Position numbers and translations under genes: made by a program | NCBI GenBank assembly: GCA_043228905.1 | Contig: JBHGNT010000007.1 | Coordinates: 21,204,001 to 21,268,000, forward strand | Source of the DNA: Azolla caroliniana | Taxonomy: Eukaryota > Polypodiophyta | Reading direction: 5' to 3' | DNA: 64,000 nt | The notes under the pieces: model-generated | What the model was told of the DNA's origin: nothing | The model's database searches: none | The model's input: the letters and a program-made list of their open reading frames with translations, nothing else | Shown here: piece by piece, positions 11,531 to 24,131 of the stretch | Layout of the letters: every line of letters begins with the position of its first letter | Position numbering within the stretch: position 1 is the stretch's first letter

Positions 11531-12354
11531 GATCACCGACTGAGTAAATATACCTTTCGGCGAAGGCCTCCGCGAACTCGTCTATTGTTGGTCCGATTCC
11601 TGCATTCCGAATGGTCACCTTGTTGACTGGCTGTAGGTCTTGAATAAAGAGCAACGTGCCGTTCTTCTTTGGCACGGTAAACCACCGATTCGAGTATGGG
11701 GCATTCGACGGTTCGAGGATGCCCATCTCCACCTTCTGTTTCAGCAACTCCATTAGCTTCGGGATGTGAGCTCTGGGTACCGGAATCGGTTTGAGATTCC
11801 ACGGCACATGCGGTACCGTGAAGATCACCATTGGTTCCACAACCGTCGGGTCTACGCACCTGATCTCCTCCGACGAGAATGCGAAAGCCTTCCCGTGCCT
11901 CCCGAGCATTCTCCGAAACCGGTCCTCTTCCTCCGGCAGTAGAAAGCCACCTCCACCGATCTTGAGCTCCCATAGCGTTATGTCGCTGAACGTGTGGCCT
12001 ATGCTAGCCGGATCTCGTAAACTTGGGTCCGACGCGACCCCCTTTATCTGTAACTCGCTGCCCTCCGGCAAGGGTGCTGCGACCGGCCTCACCTTCCGGT
12101 CCACAGTCTTGTACTTCGTATCCACTCGGGCTGTCCGATCCGACTCGAGTCCATTCATGAAGTCGGCGATGACTTCGTACATCCTTTCCGAACACACCGG
12201 AATTGTCCGGTTCTCATTAAGGCCTCCGAACACCACCCGTAACTTCCCCAAGGTGTCGTCGAAAGAGACCACCTCCACGGCTCCGTTGATTTCCTCTTCA
12301 GGGACGAGGACTTCGCATGCCCGAAGTCGCTCCTTCGCCCGCTTATTTTCATGG
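11502..12354 (-). pseudogene. Gypsy G1 pre-RT linker and RT N-terminus
   Basis: One long open stretch covers KLRVVFGGLNENRTIPV, GIGPTIDEFAEAFAERYIYSVGDL and, between them, the RT fingers with MELLKQKVEMGILEPS and RWFTVPKKNGTLLFIQDLQPVN. The left part (on the minus strand the 5' side) is cut at about 12354, where plus-strand gypsy G2 sequence begins. No Gag or protease of G1 remains. Confidence 0.75.
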
Positions 12355-12836
12355 CCAACTACGCGTAAGTTCGCGAAGCGATGGTTCGGGCCATATGTGA
12401 TAATTAGGGTCAATGATAACGCGACGTATCATCTCGTCGAGCTTGACGGGACCCGAATGATGACTCCGGTGGCTGGAAAGCGGATAAAGGCCTTCAAAAG
12501 GCGGAGCGAGACCCAGGAGCCGAAAGTGCCAGTTCAGAAAGGGAGGACGAGTAGCGGATGGCTCGGAATCCCTCACTAAATTCGCTACCCGGCACATAAT
12601 AGAGTATGTGCGGTTTAGTGGGGGTGGATGTTGTGAAGATTTCGCCGAGCTTGACGGGACCCGAATGACGACTCCGGTGGCCAGAAAGCGGATAAAGGCC
12701 TTCAAAAGGCGGAGCGAGACCTAGGAGCCGAAAGCGCCAGTTCAGAAAGGGAGGACGAGTACCGGATGGCTCGGAATCCCTCACTAAATTCGCTACCCGG
12801 CACATAACAGAGTATGTGCGGTTTAGTGGTGGTGGA
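12355..12836 (+). pseudogene. Gypsy G2 pol 3' end with tandem duplication
   Basis: The plus-strand reading KFAKRWFGPYVI...YHLVELDGTR...VAGKRIKAFKRR is the post-integrase end of a gypsy pol related to G1. A 208-bp unit is repeated in tandem (12439-12646 and 12647-12854), with a few differences. Each unit runs from the GELDGTR region through the G-rich tract into the first bases of the LTR (TGTTGTGAAGATT), so the junction lies inside the LTR. The left end abuts G1 head to head at about 12354. Confidence 0.7.
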
Positions 12837-13605
12837 TGTTGTGAAGATTCCGGGCCATAGGCGGAAACGATGTGAAACGCGTAGGAACATTGATGTGCAT
12901 GAGTGTGCACCCCTAGTGAATTAAATAGTGTAAGTACTGGGCATAGGTAGAAGGAGGTGTACTAGGTAGTTAAAGCATTAATAGGGATTCAGACATCCCG
13001 TAAGTAGGGAGAGTTACGAGGAGAGCGAATCAAGGGGGAGAATCTAGGAAGGGAAAGAGACAAGTCATGAATGCTTTGTAACGGTCGCTCCTTGTGCTAT
13101 AAAAGGGGCGACCTTTGACTGTTTCGGGGATATCGTCTAGAGAGGAGAAAGAAACAGAGAGAGGTCCCGGGAGAAGAGAGAAGACGAGGAGTCCTACAAC
13201 GTATCACCGAAAGGCGCTTCCCTTGCTCGTGTTAGACGCCCGAGTGCTCCCGACCAGCGGATCGACCTTCTGTGCGCCCACTCAACTCCATATCTGACTA
13301 CTGTAGAACCTACGCTCGAATACCAGCACTGATCCGGTTGTAATCACCCACAACGCTAAGCGTATATTTTGATTAATAGAAGCTTATCCAGCTTGCGCAA
13401 GTTATTCTTAGCATATTTGTCTGCGCCTGTATCTACGCACGATCCTCTTACACTATTTCTCTTGTTTTGCTAATCTTTCCTGTTTAAACCGCGGTCTCAG
13501 GGCTCACGTAAGCCACAGACCCTTCCTCCTCACTTCTTGATTTCTTGGTTCAAGACCCCCCTGGTCTTGCCCAACTTCTACGCATCCGCGAGGATCTCCT
13601 CGACA
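12837..13605 (+). mobile_element. Gypsy G2, 3' LTR
   Basis: It starts TGTTGTGAAGATTCC directly after a G/T-rich purine tract and ends near CTCCTCGACA at 13605, where copia B coding begins in mid-gene. TATA-like GCTATAAAAGGGG lies near 13098. Its general layout, with a closing GTTCAAGACCCCC...CGCATCCGCG, parallels the G1 LTR end (GGTCCAAGGCCCCCG...CGCATGCGCG), which supports the boundary. No second LTR is present. Confidence 0.65.
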
Positions 13606-15763
13606 ATGCGCATGTTTGAAGAAAGTTCGATCACGATCTGACTGAGCGGACCACAAGAGCCTTTGAGCGATCAAAGCACATCATGGCCTAGCCCGAAGAT
13701 GGACAAAGGCAAGGCGAAAATGTCGGAATACGAAGACGATCGCTTCGACAACGATGAGTCGACTCACTCACTCGACAGTGAGTTCGGCGGCTTCGATGTA
13801 CCAATTGGAGCTAAGAACGCCCTTATCTCTGCAAATGAAAAGCTTCATCGTTCCACCCGTGAAAAGAATCCGGTCAGCCGATTCGGCTACGACGACTATA
13901 TGGCGTATCATTACGCCTTTATGATGAAGGTGGCGACAGTACGCGGGCCGTAAACATTTTCCGAAGCAACCAAGGATCTGCGATGGATCGAAGCCATGAA
14001 CGAGGAGATGCAAGCACTACACAAGAACGAGACGTGGGATCTCGTTCCCAGCTCACACACAAGAAGGCAATAGGCTACAGATGGATTTACAAAGTGAAGT
14101 ACAACGCCGACAGTTCCGTCAACCGCTACAAAGCGCGACTCGTAGCGAAAGGCTATGCCCAAATGCATGGAGTTGACTACGAAGAGACCTTTGCGCCGGT
14201 GGCAAAGATGACGACGGTACGAACTGTAATTGCGCTTGCCGCGGCGAAAGGGTGGCACCTCCATCAAATGGACATCAAGAACGCCTTTCTACGAGGCGAA
14301 TTAGAAGAGGAGGTGTACATGATACAACCACCCGGTTTCAACTCGAACACCCATCCGAAAGTTGTATGCTGACTCAAGAAGCCACTCTACGGCCTCAAGC
14401 AAGCACCGCGTGCTTGACATTCGAAGATAACGCAACATCTTCATCAAATCGGCTTCCGTATGTCAAAATTGGACAACTCCCTCTACATACGAAGCGATTC
14501 CGCAAGTCCGATCGTCATCATCTTATATGTAGATGACCTAGTCATTGGAGGTGAGCATCTCATCGAAATCAATAAGGTCAAATTCCGCCTTTCTGACAAG
14601 TTTGAGATGACGGACATGAAGGAGCTCCACTACTTCCTCAGCATCGAGGTAATTCGGACTCCGGCCGGAATCATGATCTCTCAATGGCACTACATCCTCA
14701 ACTTGTTATACAAGTTCGGTATGGCTGAGTGCAAATCTGTGGCAACCCCGCTCGATCGCAATCTCAAACTAGATGCGAACTCCGGCACCAAAGCGTGTGA
14801 GCCAACTCAATATTGGCAACTCATCGGGAGTCTCATCTACCTCATGATCACTCGACCCAATCTCAGTTATCTGGTCGGTCTCCTTAGCCAATTCATGCAA
14901 ACACCGCGTGATAATCACTTGGATTGCGCTAAGAGAGTTCTACGATACGTGAGCGGCACAATGGATTGCGGCATCCTCTACAAGACCGCGATGCCAATAC
15001 AACTCTAGGGGTACATAGACGCCGACTGGGCCGGCTACAAAGCTGATAGAAGATCAACCTCCGGATTTGTCTTCTCCCTCGGCAGCAGAGCGATTTCGTG
15101 GAGTAGCAAGAAGCAACAAACCGTAGCTCTTTCGAGCACAGACGCGGAATACAGGGGCGCGACAGTGGCCGCATGTGAAGTCGTATGGCTCAAAAGGATA
15201 CTCAAGGATCTGGGCGTACCCATCAAGGATTCGACTTCCCTTTACTACGACAACATGAGTAGTATCTATCTGGCTCGGAACCCGGTGTTCCATGTGCGGA
15301 CAAAGCACAAGTGCACTATCACTTCATTCGAGAGCGCGTTCTAGCTGGCGATGTCGACCTACAACACATTAGCACCAATCTTCAAACGACCAACATCTTC
15401 ACTAAAGCCTTAGGAGCCGACAAGCTATGGCAATTCATGACCGATCTCGGATTGACGATCCTTGACCTGCCAAGCTTGAGGGGGAGTACTGAAGACACTA
15501 CGCAATAACGCAATAACGCAATAACGCGTGGATTACGCAACCGCGCAACAAAGCCGCGAAGAGCCGATCTACCACGCAAAGCCGCGAAGAAAGACGCAAG
15601 CCGAAGCACAAACTTCGCAACTACGCACAACGCAAGCTGGAGCACGAATTCTGCAACTCCGCATAAATACGAGTCGACACGAGTCGACGCGGACTTCGGA
15701 ACACGAGTCAAAGCGGATTTCGGATACTGTTTGAAACCGACCCGACTTGAGCTTGAGGGGGCG
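13606..15763 (+). pseudogene. Copia B, 5'-truncated pol (RT, RNase H, C-extension)
   Basis: B is the same family as copia C: from 13606 it aligns with C from about 60136. It starts in the acidic linker, runs through the RT ([49 protein letters not shown]) and RNase H (the [12 protein letters not shown] region and [17 protein letters not shown]) to LPSLRGSTED. Broken by TGA for Arg near 14370, TGA for Trp at 14415 and a frameshift near 15310. After the TAA at about 15506 the frame stays open through a basic, Thr/Asn-rich stretch of about 86 codons that ends LELEGAC inside the LTR. Confidence 0.85.
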
Positions 15764-16157
15764 TGTTGAGAATCAAGCTCAACTTGGTCTAGTGTGCGAA
15801 CTCACCTTGAGAGTGAATAGACACTCCAATGGTCAAGAGTCACCATTATGTTACCACTTTGTATTCTAGCATTTAGTATGAGTCATAGAATCATATTCTA
15901 TGACACATAACTTATGAGCTTTCACATTCCCCATGCTCCATGAGTCTTGTAGTTAATGAAGAGAGAGGGTGACTATATAAAGCACCCTTCTCCCACCTTT
16001 GTAAAATGTTGAGTCTTTCTCCTTTGTTAATATACTTTACCTTCCGTATTCTCTGTGTCTTACTCCTTGTCTCTCTCTCTCACTCACTCACTCTCTCTCA
16101 TACACACACAGTTCATATCTATTCCGCTGCACAAAATCCATCTCTTGATTCTTTACA
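15764..16157 (+). mobile_element. Copia B, 3' LTR (394 bp)
   Basis: It starts TGTTGAGAATCAAGC after the polypurine tract CTTGAGGGGGCG and ends ATTCTTTACA. It contains the TATA box GACTATATAAAGCACC near 15972. It is the most complete LTR of the B/C family here and serves as the reference for the damaged LTRs of copia C. Confidence 0.85.
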
Positions 16158-17755
16158 TTCCCGAAGTGGCGACAACATTTCAAGGGCCAGTGGACACGAG
16201 AAAAATGTGAGCAGAAGGATATTGCAAGATTCAAAAGACTTTCAAATTTTTGGGATACTTGACCCGAATATAATGCCGACAATACATTGATTCTGGATAT
16301 AAAACATTTCCGGCATTACTTCAACCTTCGCAGATGTTGTCTCATTCTATCTGAGGAAATGCTTGATAACTACTTGGTGAAAACATTGAGTTGCCAACTA
16401 ACTGCATGGTTGTGGACTCCATACCGAGCTCGGTAATAATGCAGATCATATATGTGGAGAAGTTCCCCTGACCAACAAGAGCTTAGCTGTTTATATGCGA
16501 TTTGTAGACATTGCCAATGGTGCATTATAAATATGTAATTTGATGACAGATTAATCAATGAGGAATTAAATTGTTTGTTTTGAGTAACTTATCTACTGTG
16601 TAATTTTAAAAGTAGGTTCAGGATTGTTGATTTCATGCTACTGCTTTTTCTTAGAATTATGCAAACTATTTTAACTTGTACACGGTTCACTTAAGTAAAA
16701 TATGTATATCCAAATGAAGAACCCTAAACAATATTATTAAACTGTTTTTTAAGAAAGAAGACTGTATATAAAAAAGACACACGATTTTATTAAGAAAGAA
16801 GAACAGAAAGTAGACTATATATCCCCAGGCAAACAAATCTTCGGTTCTTTGGGAGAGGTTTGTTGCATTGAAGCTTGTTGATGAAGAGACCACAATGTTG
16901 TTTCGAGTTGCAATACACGTGTTGATAACTCATCATACTGTTGTGCCTTTTCTATGCTTACTTGTAACTGTAAATTTCCAAGCAATCATTGATTCTCTTG
17001 TTCTAACGCCACAAACTTATTTGCTTTAGAGACGAGAGATGCTCTAGTTCAAAGACGACTCGAACATGCTCTTGCTTGCAAACTGACTCCATGGTCAGGA
17101 TAACGTTTGGCAAGATTCTCAAGGAGAAGGAAGGAAGGAAAAGAGAGAAAGCCTCATCCTATAAATCGTGTTCCGTGTCTTGAGGAATTACATCAATAAA
17201 TGCGATGAATGTGAGTGAAAAAGACTTCATTAGTGACACAATTAAGTGAGGCCACCACTACATGGGTATATGGGACATACTCGTTTGCCAATAGGCAAAG
17301 ATGAATACTTTGTAGAGGAAAGAATTTAGACTTGTTATGAGAAACGAAATTGGCACACTATCTTGTTCGCTTCACCTTTCGTAGATAAGCTCTAACTCCC
17401 AAATCTACCATCAAATAAGTACTACACATATCCCAATTAATGATCACACACAATCCACAAAATTTCGCAAAAATGAAAAGGAAAACGATCTCCATCTACG
17501 ATTTCGGGTCCAACAGTGTGAATTGTGCAAAACGCCAACTATTTTGGCATGTGTGTGAATCATCATGCACTGCTGGATTTACTTCACATGGAACTCTGGT
17601 TACAAAACATTTGCGGGGGGTGGGGGGGGGGGGGGCAATGATCTAAAGTGACACACTTCTTAGCCAATCCAAGTCATGGCCAAGTCTTGTTTACTACGAA
17701 ATGGTTACAATGTTGCTAGATGATAATATGTTCTATTTTCTAATACTAAATTTCT
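16158..17755. other. Spacer with faint coding relics
   Basis: No intact gene. Around 16860-17100 the minus strand shows a short Gln/Leu-rich coiled-coil-like stretch (VALEQENQ, VLQLETTLWSLHQQ) that I cannot name. Around 17430-17560 the minus strand carries a stretch resembling the LINE-derived fragment at 27434-27960. A G-homopolymer run lies at about 17618-17635. Confidence 0.4.
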
Positions 17756-17756
17756 T

Positions 17757-17833
17757 GTTCATACATACATACATACGTACGTACATACATACGTAAACAT
17801 ACATACGTACGTACGTACATACATACGTAAACG

Positions 17834-17864
<31 letters not shown>

Positions 17865-18099
17865 AAACAGACATTACGTACGTACATACATACGTAAACA
17901 CACACACACATTCATATATACATATGTACGTAAACATACTAACATACATTCATACGTATGTAAACATACAGACATACGTACGTACATACGTAAACACACA
18001 CACATACAGACAAACATACATACGTAAACACACACACACACACACACACATACATATGTACATAAACATACACACACACACACACACATATGTACATAA

Positions 18100-18140
<41 letters not shown>

Positions 18141-18275
18141 TATGTACATAAACATACACACACACACACACACATATGTACTTAAACATACACACACACA
18201 CACACATACATATATACATATATATGTACATAAACATACATACATGCATGCATGCATGATGCATACATACATAAT
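17757..18275. repeat. CATA/CACA microsatellite
   Basis: About 520 bp of interleaved (CATA)n, (ACGT-containing) and (CA)n repeats, closing with CATGCATGCATGCATGATGCAT. It ends just before the promoter of the HVA22-like gene. The long Tyr/Val/Cys open frames in it are repeat artefacts. Confidence 0.95.
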
Positions 18276-18334
18276 TGCGTTTTTGGAAGAGACGATTGAT
18301 TAATTAGCTTCGTATTTTCAAAACAACTACATAT

Positions 18335-18879
18335 TATAAATTTATATTGTAAGAGAAAGAGAGGGAAATTCCTGTTCATTTCATTCCATTTCTTCTTCTT
18401 CTTCATCATCATCATCTTCTTCTTCTTCCTTCTTGTATGTATTCCAAAGAGCTGAACGCCCCAACGCAACGCAAAGCACACAAGGAAATCAGGGTTTGTG
18501 CGCCTGCCTGCCTGCCTTCTTGTTTCTGAACAGCGACCAAAAGCACCAGGGGAAATTAGGGTTTGTGCGCCTGCCTGCCTTCTTCTCTTCTTTTCCTTCT
18601 TCATCACCATCACCATCGCCATTATCATACGCCTTCTTCCACTTCTTCATCATCTCTCTCATCATCATCATCGTCGTCGTCGCTCAATCATCATCATCGT
18701 CGCCTTCGTCATCATCATCATCGTCGCCTTCATCATCATTATCATCGCCTTCATCATCATCATCATCATGAATGATATGTCTACAGTTTCTCTCTGCAGG
18801 ATTTCTCTAGTGCTTCCTTCAATTGTCTCTCCTTTCATCCGTTTCTTTCCTGCAAAGATATTGCCTGTGGTTTCAGCTG
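18335..18879 (+). promoter_or_regulatory. Probable promoter and 5' leader of the HVA22-like gene
   Basis: TATAAAT occurs at 18335-18341. The leader then holds TTC/ATC-rich tracts (18390-18430 and 18600-18770) and a duplicated block around 18484 and 18555 with CAGGGTTT and TTAGGGTTT; the latter is the plant telo-box in reverse, common in 5' leaders of plant genes. A CTGCCTGCCTGCC run accompanies each copy. The transcription start is inferred, not seen. Confidence 0.5.
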
Positions 18880-19400
18880 ATGGACTTCTTGTTCAGAATT
18901 TTCATGTAAGTTCAGAGTCTTTTATGTCATTAACATCACATGAGTTTCACCTGATGGACTTCTTGTTCAGGATTTCTATGTAAGTTCACAGTCTTTTGTG
19001 TTATAATTTCACATCACACGAGTTTCAACTGAGGGGCTTCTCCTTCAGAATTCTATGTCCATCTTATTCACCTGATGGGATTCGTTTCAATTGATCCGCT
19101 TCTCCTTCGTTTTAGCGAATCTGATGGACTTCTTTATCATAATTATATGTTGATCGCAGCTTCATTAAATCAATCCGTTTTTTCATGAAATGTGAATTGC
19201 AACTGATATAATTCTCTCTTTCTCTCTCCCCCCCTTTTACTCATCTCCTTTTCATCTGTCACAATTTTCGTTCATTCAATGAAGAAATGATAACAAATCG
19301 TTCATCTTCAAACTATAAAAATCCCTCTCTCATTCTTACTCATAAGCTTTAGTGAATCTAATGGACTTCTTTCTTAGAATTCCCTTTCAGAACACAGTAA
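18870..19400 (+). repeat. Repeated first-exon units of the HVA22-like gene
   Basis: The unit CTGATGGACTTCTTGTTCAG plus about 50 bp occurs twice nearly intact (18877 and 18951). Both have ATG and a GTAAGTTCA donor in the same phase, at 18906 and 18980. Degraded copies follow near 19028, 19091, 19132 and 19358 without a usable donor. The second unit would encode MDFLFRIS instead of MDFLFRIF, so either could act as the first coding exon. Confidence 0.65.
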
Positions 19401-21793
19401 CTTCCCTTAGTTAAATCTACTCAGTTTTTCAAGAAACGATATGGAAATGTGTTTTCCATTTGGTGCAAGCCGTTCTCACTCCAACATATCTTCTTCGTAT
19501 GAATCTGTGAGACATGAGCAGAAATTTCCCAATTTATGAAAAATTAATAGGAATTCTGATTTTTAAGATGATAGAAGTCATGTTCTCATGATTTTGTATG
19601 AGCTGTTCTAACGTTCCCTTCACTTTACTCTAATTTTCTTGTTAATGAGAATTCTATGTACAAGTTACATTTCCTCTTATTATATAATTTATTGTTGTTG
19701 TGAACAAACATTAGGGAACTATGAATTTAGATCTTTGTTCTTCGACTAGAACTTGCTGTCCTTCAGAAACCATTTCGTATGTTGATTATTTGTGTTTTTT
19801 CTCAGTATATATTTTGGATACCTGTATCCAGCTTACATGTGCTTCTCGGTGCTTAACTCTAGCAAGCCAAAATTCGAGCAGCTGCGGACATGGTGTCGAT
19901 ATTGGTATGAAATAAATCTCTTGATTCGTATCATGTAAAGGAGAAGAGTTGTCCTGTCTATATTATGGAATATATGTTTCTTCTTGATCTATCATTTATC
20001 CTCGAATCTCAAAATTCAGGGAGTATTAAGCACCTACTTTGTTTCATTGCATCTCTGTTTTCTTAGATCATCTATGCATGTTAGGTGAGGCCTAAGTTTT
20101 GATGATTAGGTGTGACTATGTTTTATGTGTGTAGCTTTTCTGGTATATCTTCAGGAAGCCTGCTATTTTGATTTGTTTTTCGTATTTGATTCTGTTTTCA
20201 AGTCTCTCCCTCTTGCTCTCTCTAAATATATGATAATGGTCGTTTTTTACTTGTAGGATGATCATGGCCATTTTCACTGGAGTCGAGAGAGTAGCAGACA
20301 CGTTTATATCATGGTATTTATTCTTCAGAATTCTATAGGAGTAATGTGGTTATGGACATCCATTAATCTCTGTATATTGCCTTTGCAGGGTACCATTCTA
20401 TAGTGGAACTAAACTAGCTCTCATAGTTTATCTATGGCTCCCAAAGACAAAGGTATGATCAGTCACAAACATAGTATGTATATAGTCATTACACTAAACT
20501 GTGGATGAGACAAATGTTTTGTCGTGATCAAAGAGTTTACATCTCGTAATGGATTCTTCACTACTTTTGGAAGCAAGGAATGTAATTTAGAATCAATTAT
20601 CATATTTCTCACAAGGATAGAGATTCCGTTTTGTGCCTTAAATTTCAACGTTGCTTGTTTCTGAGTCTTCTCTTTACGCAAAGAAAGTATTATGTTATTC
20701 TCTTTAAGAAAATGTTGACAAATTTTGTCAGACTGTAATGCTTTCCAAGGGTGCATCAGAATAAATCATTTTTTCCCTCTGAGATGTATAGATGAGTTCG
20801 AGTGATTTTATATGCTAGTAAAAAAACAGCAAACTGATCCAAGCCAGTTTTGTAATACATGTTTCTGTTAGTCATAGTTGTTGGAAGTCACATGTTTAGG
20901 CATACAAATATATATAACGCTATGGTATATGATGGTGTTTTCCTGGGTTTCAACTTCAGATTATGTTGGGGTGTTTTTTAGGCAAGCATAATCTCAAATT
21001 TGGTCACTGTGGGCTCAAAAAGTGTTAGATGTTTCATAGTATTAACTGTTACAATATCATTGTTCTCAGGGTACAGACTATATCTATGAAACGTACATAG
21101 AGCCCTTCTTCTGTAAGCATTCAGAATCTTTGGACCAGAAGAAGGTTCATTTGAGGAATAAACTGGTGGCGATATCAAAATCTCTGTGCAACAAAGCATT
21201 GTGTGCCATGCAGCTGAAGCTTACTGAAGTAATTCGTGAAAATGCCGTGACATTTCATCCTGTGGTAAGCATAATTTTCAGCTTTAAAATGTTTAAATTG
21301 TGAAAATACAAGCTTTGAAGAGTGTAAGTTGTGCAAAGCTTGTATTTTTGTTGGATTTATTTTTAATCAAGTGTATTTATGAAAAATCTCTTTCTATTTA
21401 TTTCAGGTCCAATTCCTGGTTTCACGTTACATCTCATGCTGTGCGGAAGTGCATGCAGGGAATATTTTAATTCATCAACCAACACAAGCTCAATGCTTAG
21501 GATCAACAATGGTGATTCCGAAGGGTGAACAACCATGTCCAGCAGTGACACCAAAAAATATTATTGGTGATGATGATACGCACAAAACTGATTTCCAGAT
21601 ACTTGATTCTTCTGATGTTCAGTTATCCTCGTCAAATTCTCCAGATTCCATATCAACTAAGGTTGAGACACATGTGTCTGTGGATTTGATGAAAACAAAT
21701 ATCTATGCATCGAGATTTAGGTTCCGATGGTGGAGGCATCAACATCAAGATCAGAAGACAATCATCACTCCTTGGGCTAAAAGAAAGCATTAG
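18880..21793 (+). CDS. HVA22/TB2-DP1 family ER membrane protein, 6 exons
   Basis: By eye the exons are 18880-18905, 19806-19904, 20257-20313, 20389-20452, 21070-21264 and 21407-21793, all with GT-AG introns; the total is exactly 276 codons. Residues 10-100 are the HVA22/DP1 domain: YFGYLYPAYMCF, KPKFEQLRTWCRYW, ERVADTFISWVPFYSGTKLA and VYLWLPKTKGTDYIYETYI. The family shapes tubular ER and, in plants, is linked to stress and vesicle traffic; here it would be a reticulon-like hairpin membrane protein. The C-terminal half is Ser/Asp-rich and ends in a basic RWWRHQHQ segment. The first exon supplies MDFLFRIF and keeps phase into exon 2. It is the only gene in the window that looks intact. It lies within the block that splits copia A. 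Confidence 0.85.
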
Positions 21794-23235
21794 GATTTGA
21801 GGATCAAGTCTTCTTGGTGCTAGATAGTAACAGGGCTCACTTATTGTGCGGGAATGTAATGACCATTTACATACATTCTATACGAACATCTACCTAGTTG
21901 TACATAAAAGCACAACATTCATTCATTAATAAGCAAAGTGGACATAAAGGGAATGGTGATGGATCGCCATTTTCATGTAATCCAAATCTAATGAAAAGTG
22001 ATGTTCGTTTGAGCCCAATATGGAAATCTGCCTTATCTAGTTATGGAAAATTATATATATATATGTTAGTAACTTTTGAGTAAATTGGCCAAAAGTGCTC
22101 AAATAGTTGGTATCAAAAGTAAACAGGCTACTTGATTCGCACCTTTGAATTATGACTACATGAGTAATACATATATAGGTGGTGATTGTTTCCCATTCTT
22201 TTTCTATTTGTGATGGTATTGCGATTCTTTTATTAGTGATTTGGTACATAGCTAAATTAAGTGTTTACTAAGTTTTTTAAAATTAATTGTTCATTATTGA
22301 TAAGTAATTAAATAGCTTAAACTAATACCCACGGATTAGAAGATGCAATGTTGGTTTGTTTTGTTGTTGGATGTGCTTGGAGAGTTTGACATGTTGAGTA
22401 GTAACTTTCAGTATACATCCAAATAGTACTAGATTTGGAGAGCATCTCAAATCAATCATTGGAACTTTCCATGTGTTATTTATTTTTGAGTAATACATTT
22501 GGTGCCATACAAAGGCAGAATAGTTTGAAGATTTTTCAGTACATCATAGAAAATATGATGATGTTTTTTGACTGGTTGGCTAAAGTGAGTGGAAATATAC
22601 AATCTTTTGCCGTGGCAGATTACAACCTTCTCTGAAGAAGAAGGGATGTAATGCACTCAAGGCACTAAAACACTAAACATTATCACTCAATAAAGCACTA
22701 AACCCCAAGCATAAAACTTGACATCATCAAGGCATATCACAAAACTCCTCAAAATAATTGCCTCTGAATGCTATAATAAAGACTGAAAGTCTTATATTTT
22801 TAGAAAAAGATAATGTGGAATTTTTTGCAGCAAAACTAAAAAAGCAATGGCAATTCTAAGCATATACATAATCTCGATATATTTTACAAGAATATACCAC
22901 CAAAAACATTATTCAAACACATAATCCGAAGAAGAGTAGGATGCTTCTAACAATGTGATGTTATGTTTCCTTAAAAGAAAACAGAGTACAGAGCTTCTGT
23001 CAAAGATGCAAGCATATTCAATGAAGAACAATTCAGCCATCTTCACCAACTCAATTTCTGATAACTTTTCTGCTCCTTGATGCAAACTTTCCAGTGAGGG
23101 CAATATATATCTCTCTCATCCACCTATTACTGATATCTTATCACTTCCCTCACCCTACTTTCTTCTTTCCTCAGGCAGATCAGCTTTTATACAGGTCCAC
23201 CACCTCAATAATGATCCCTACCATTACCTGATGAG
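21794..23235. other. 3' flank of the HVA22-like gene and spacer
   Basis: AT-rich sequence. The first few hundred bases are the likely 3' untranslated region. I see no coding content or repeat family in the remainder. Confidence 0.5.
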
Positions 23236-23747
23236 CATCATACACAATTGCATCTGCACGCAAGGGGAAAATAACATGATATATGTACATATACATCCAT
23301 ATGACCTCGTCTATCAGCTTCATATGAAACATATACACCAATATTCATCATTTGTGAGAGAACTTCAGCAAGGCTTGTACATTCCATTTGTTGCTGCAGA
23401 TATCAGGAAATGATGATGCTGCCTGTTAGTTTGTCAGGCGATAACAATTTTCTGGTATGTTCAGCTTCAAAACTACTTGCACATCTTCCATCATCATACA
23501 CAATTGCATCTGCACGCAAGGGGAAAATAACATGATATATGTACATATACATCCATATGACCTCGTCTATCAGCTTCATATGAAACATATACACCAATAT
23601 TCATCATTTGTGAGAGAACTTCAGCAAGGCTTGTACATTCCATTTGTTGCTGCAGATATCAGGAAATGATGATGCTGCCTGTTAGTTTGTCAGGCGATAA
23701 CAATTTTCTGGTATGTTCAGCTTCAAAACTACTTGCACATCTTCCAT
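23236..23747. repeat. 256-bp tandem duplication
   Basis: Copies 23236-23491 and 23492-23747 appear identical base for base, both beginning CATCATACACAATTGC and ending ACATCTTCCAT. It lies downstream of the PPR pseudogene. Perfect identity points to a recent duplication or an assembly repeat. Confidence 0.85.
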
Positions 23748-24131
23748 CCTCCATCCTAAAAGTATGAACATTGTTTGCATCCACTACTTGAATCTTGTCA
23801 TTATTGATATGGAAAAATGGTAGTGTTCTAAAATATACTCGTTTTGGTAACACACCAAGCCTCACCTTCAGGTTTGTTGATCAGCCCAGATGTGACAGCC
23901 AGCTTTTGACTATGCCCGCACAAAATCTTTGCATTCATTCCCATTCTCTGGAATCACTTCTAAAATCGAAGAAAGGTTGGGGAATAACCTTCCAGCGGCA
24001 ACATATTTGCCAAGTCCATTGAGCTTTGAATGGTATCATACTTTGAGAATGGGTTTCGTTAACTACTACAGATGAATGCATGCTCCCACTCGCATCTATC
24101 CACCAATCATTTGCTGGTACATTCCATGCTT

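Noticed and set aside
17874-18272. Long Tyr/Val/Cys open frames on both strands
   Set aside because: They arise from CATA and CA repeats without stop codons; no start context, no domain.
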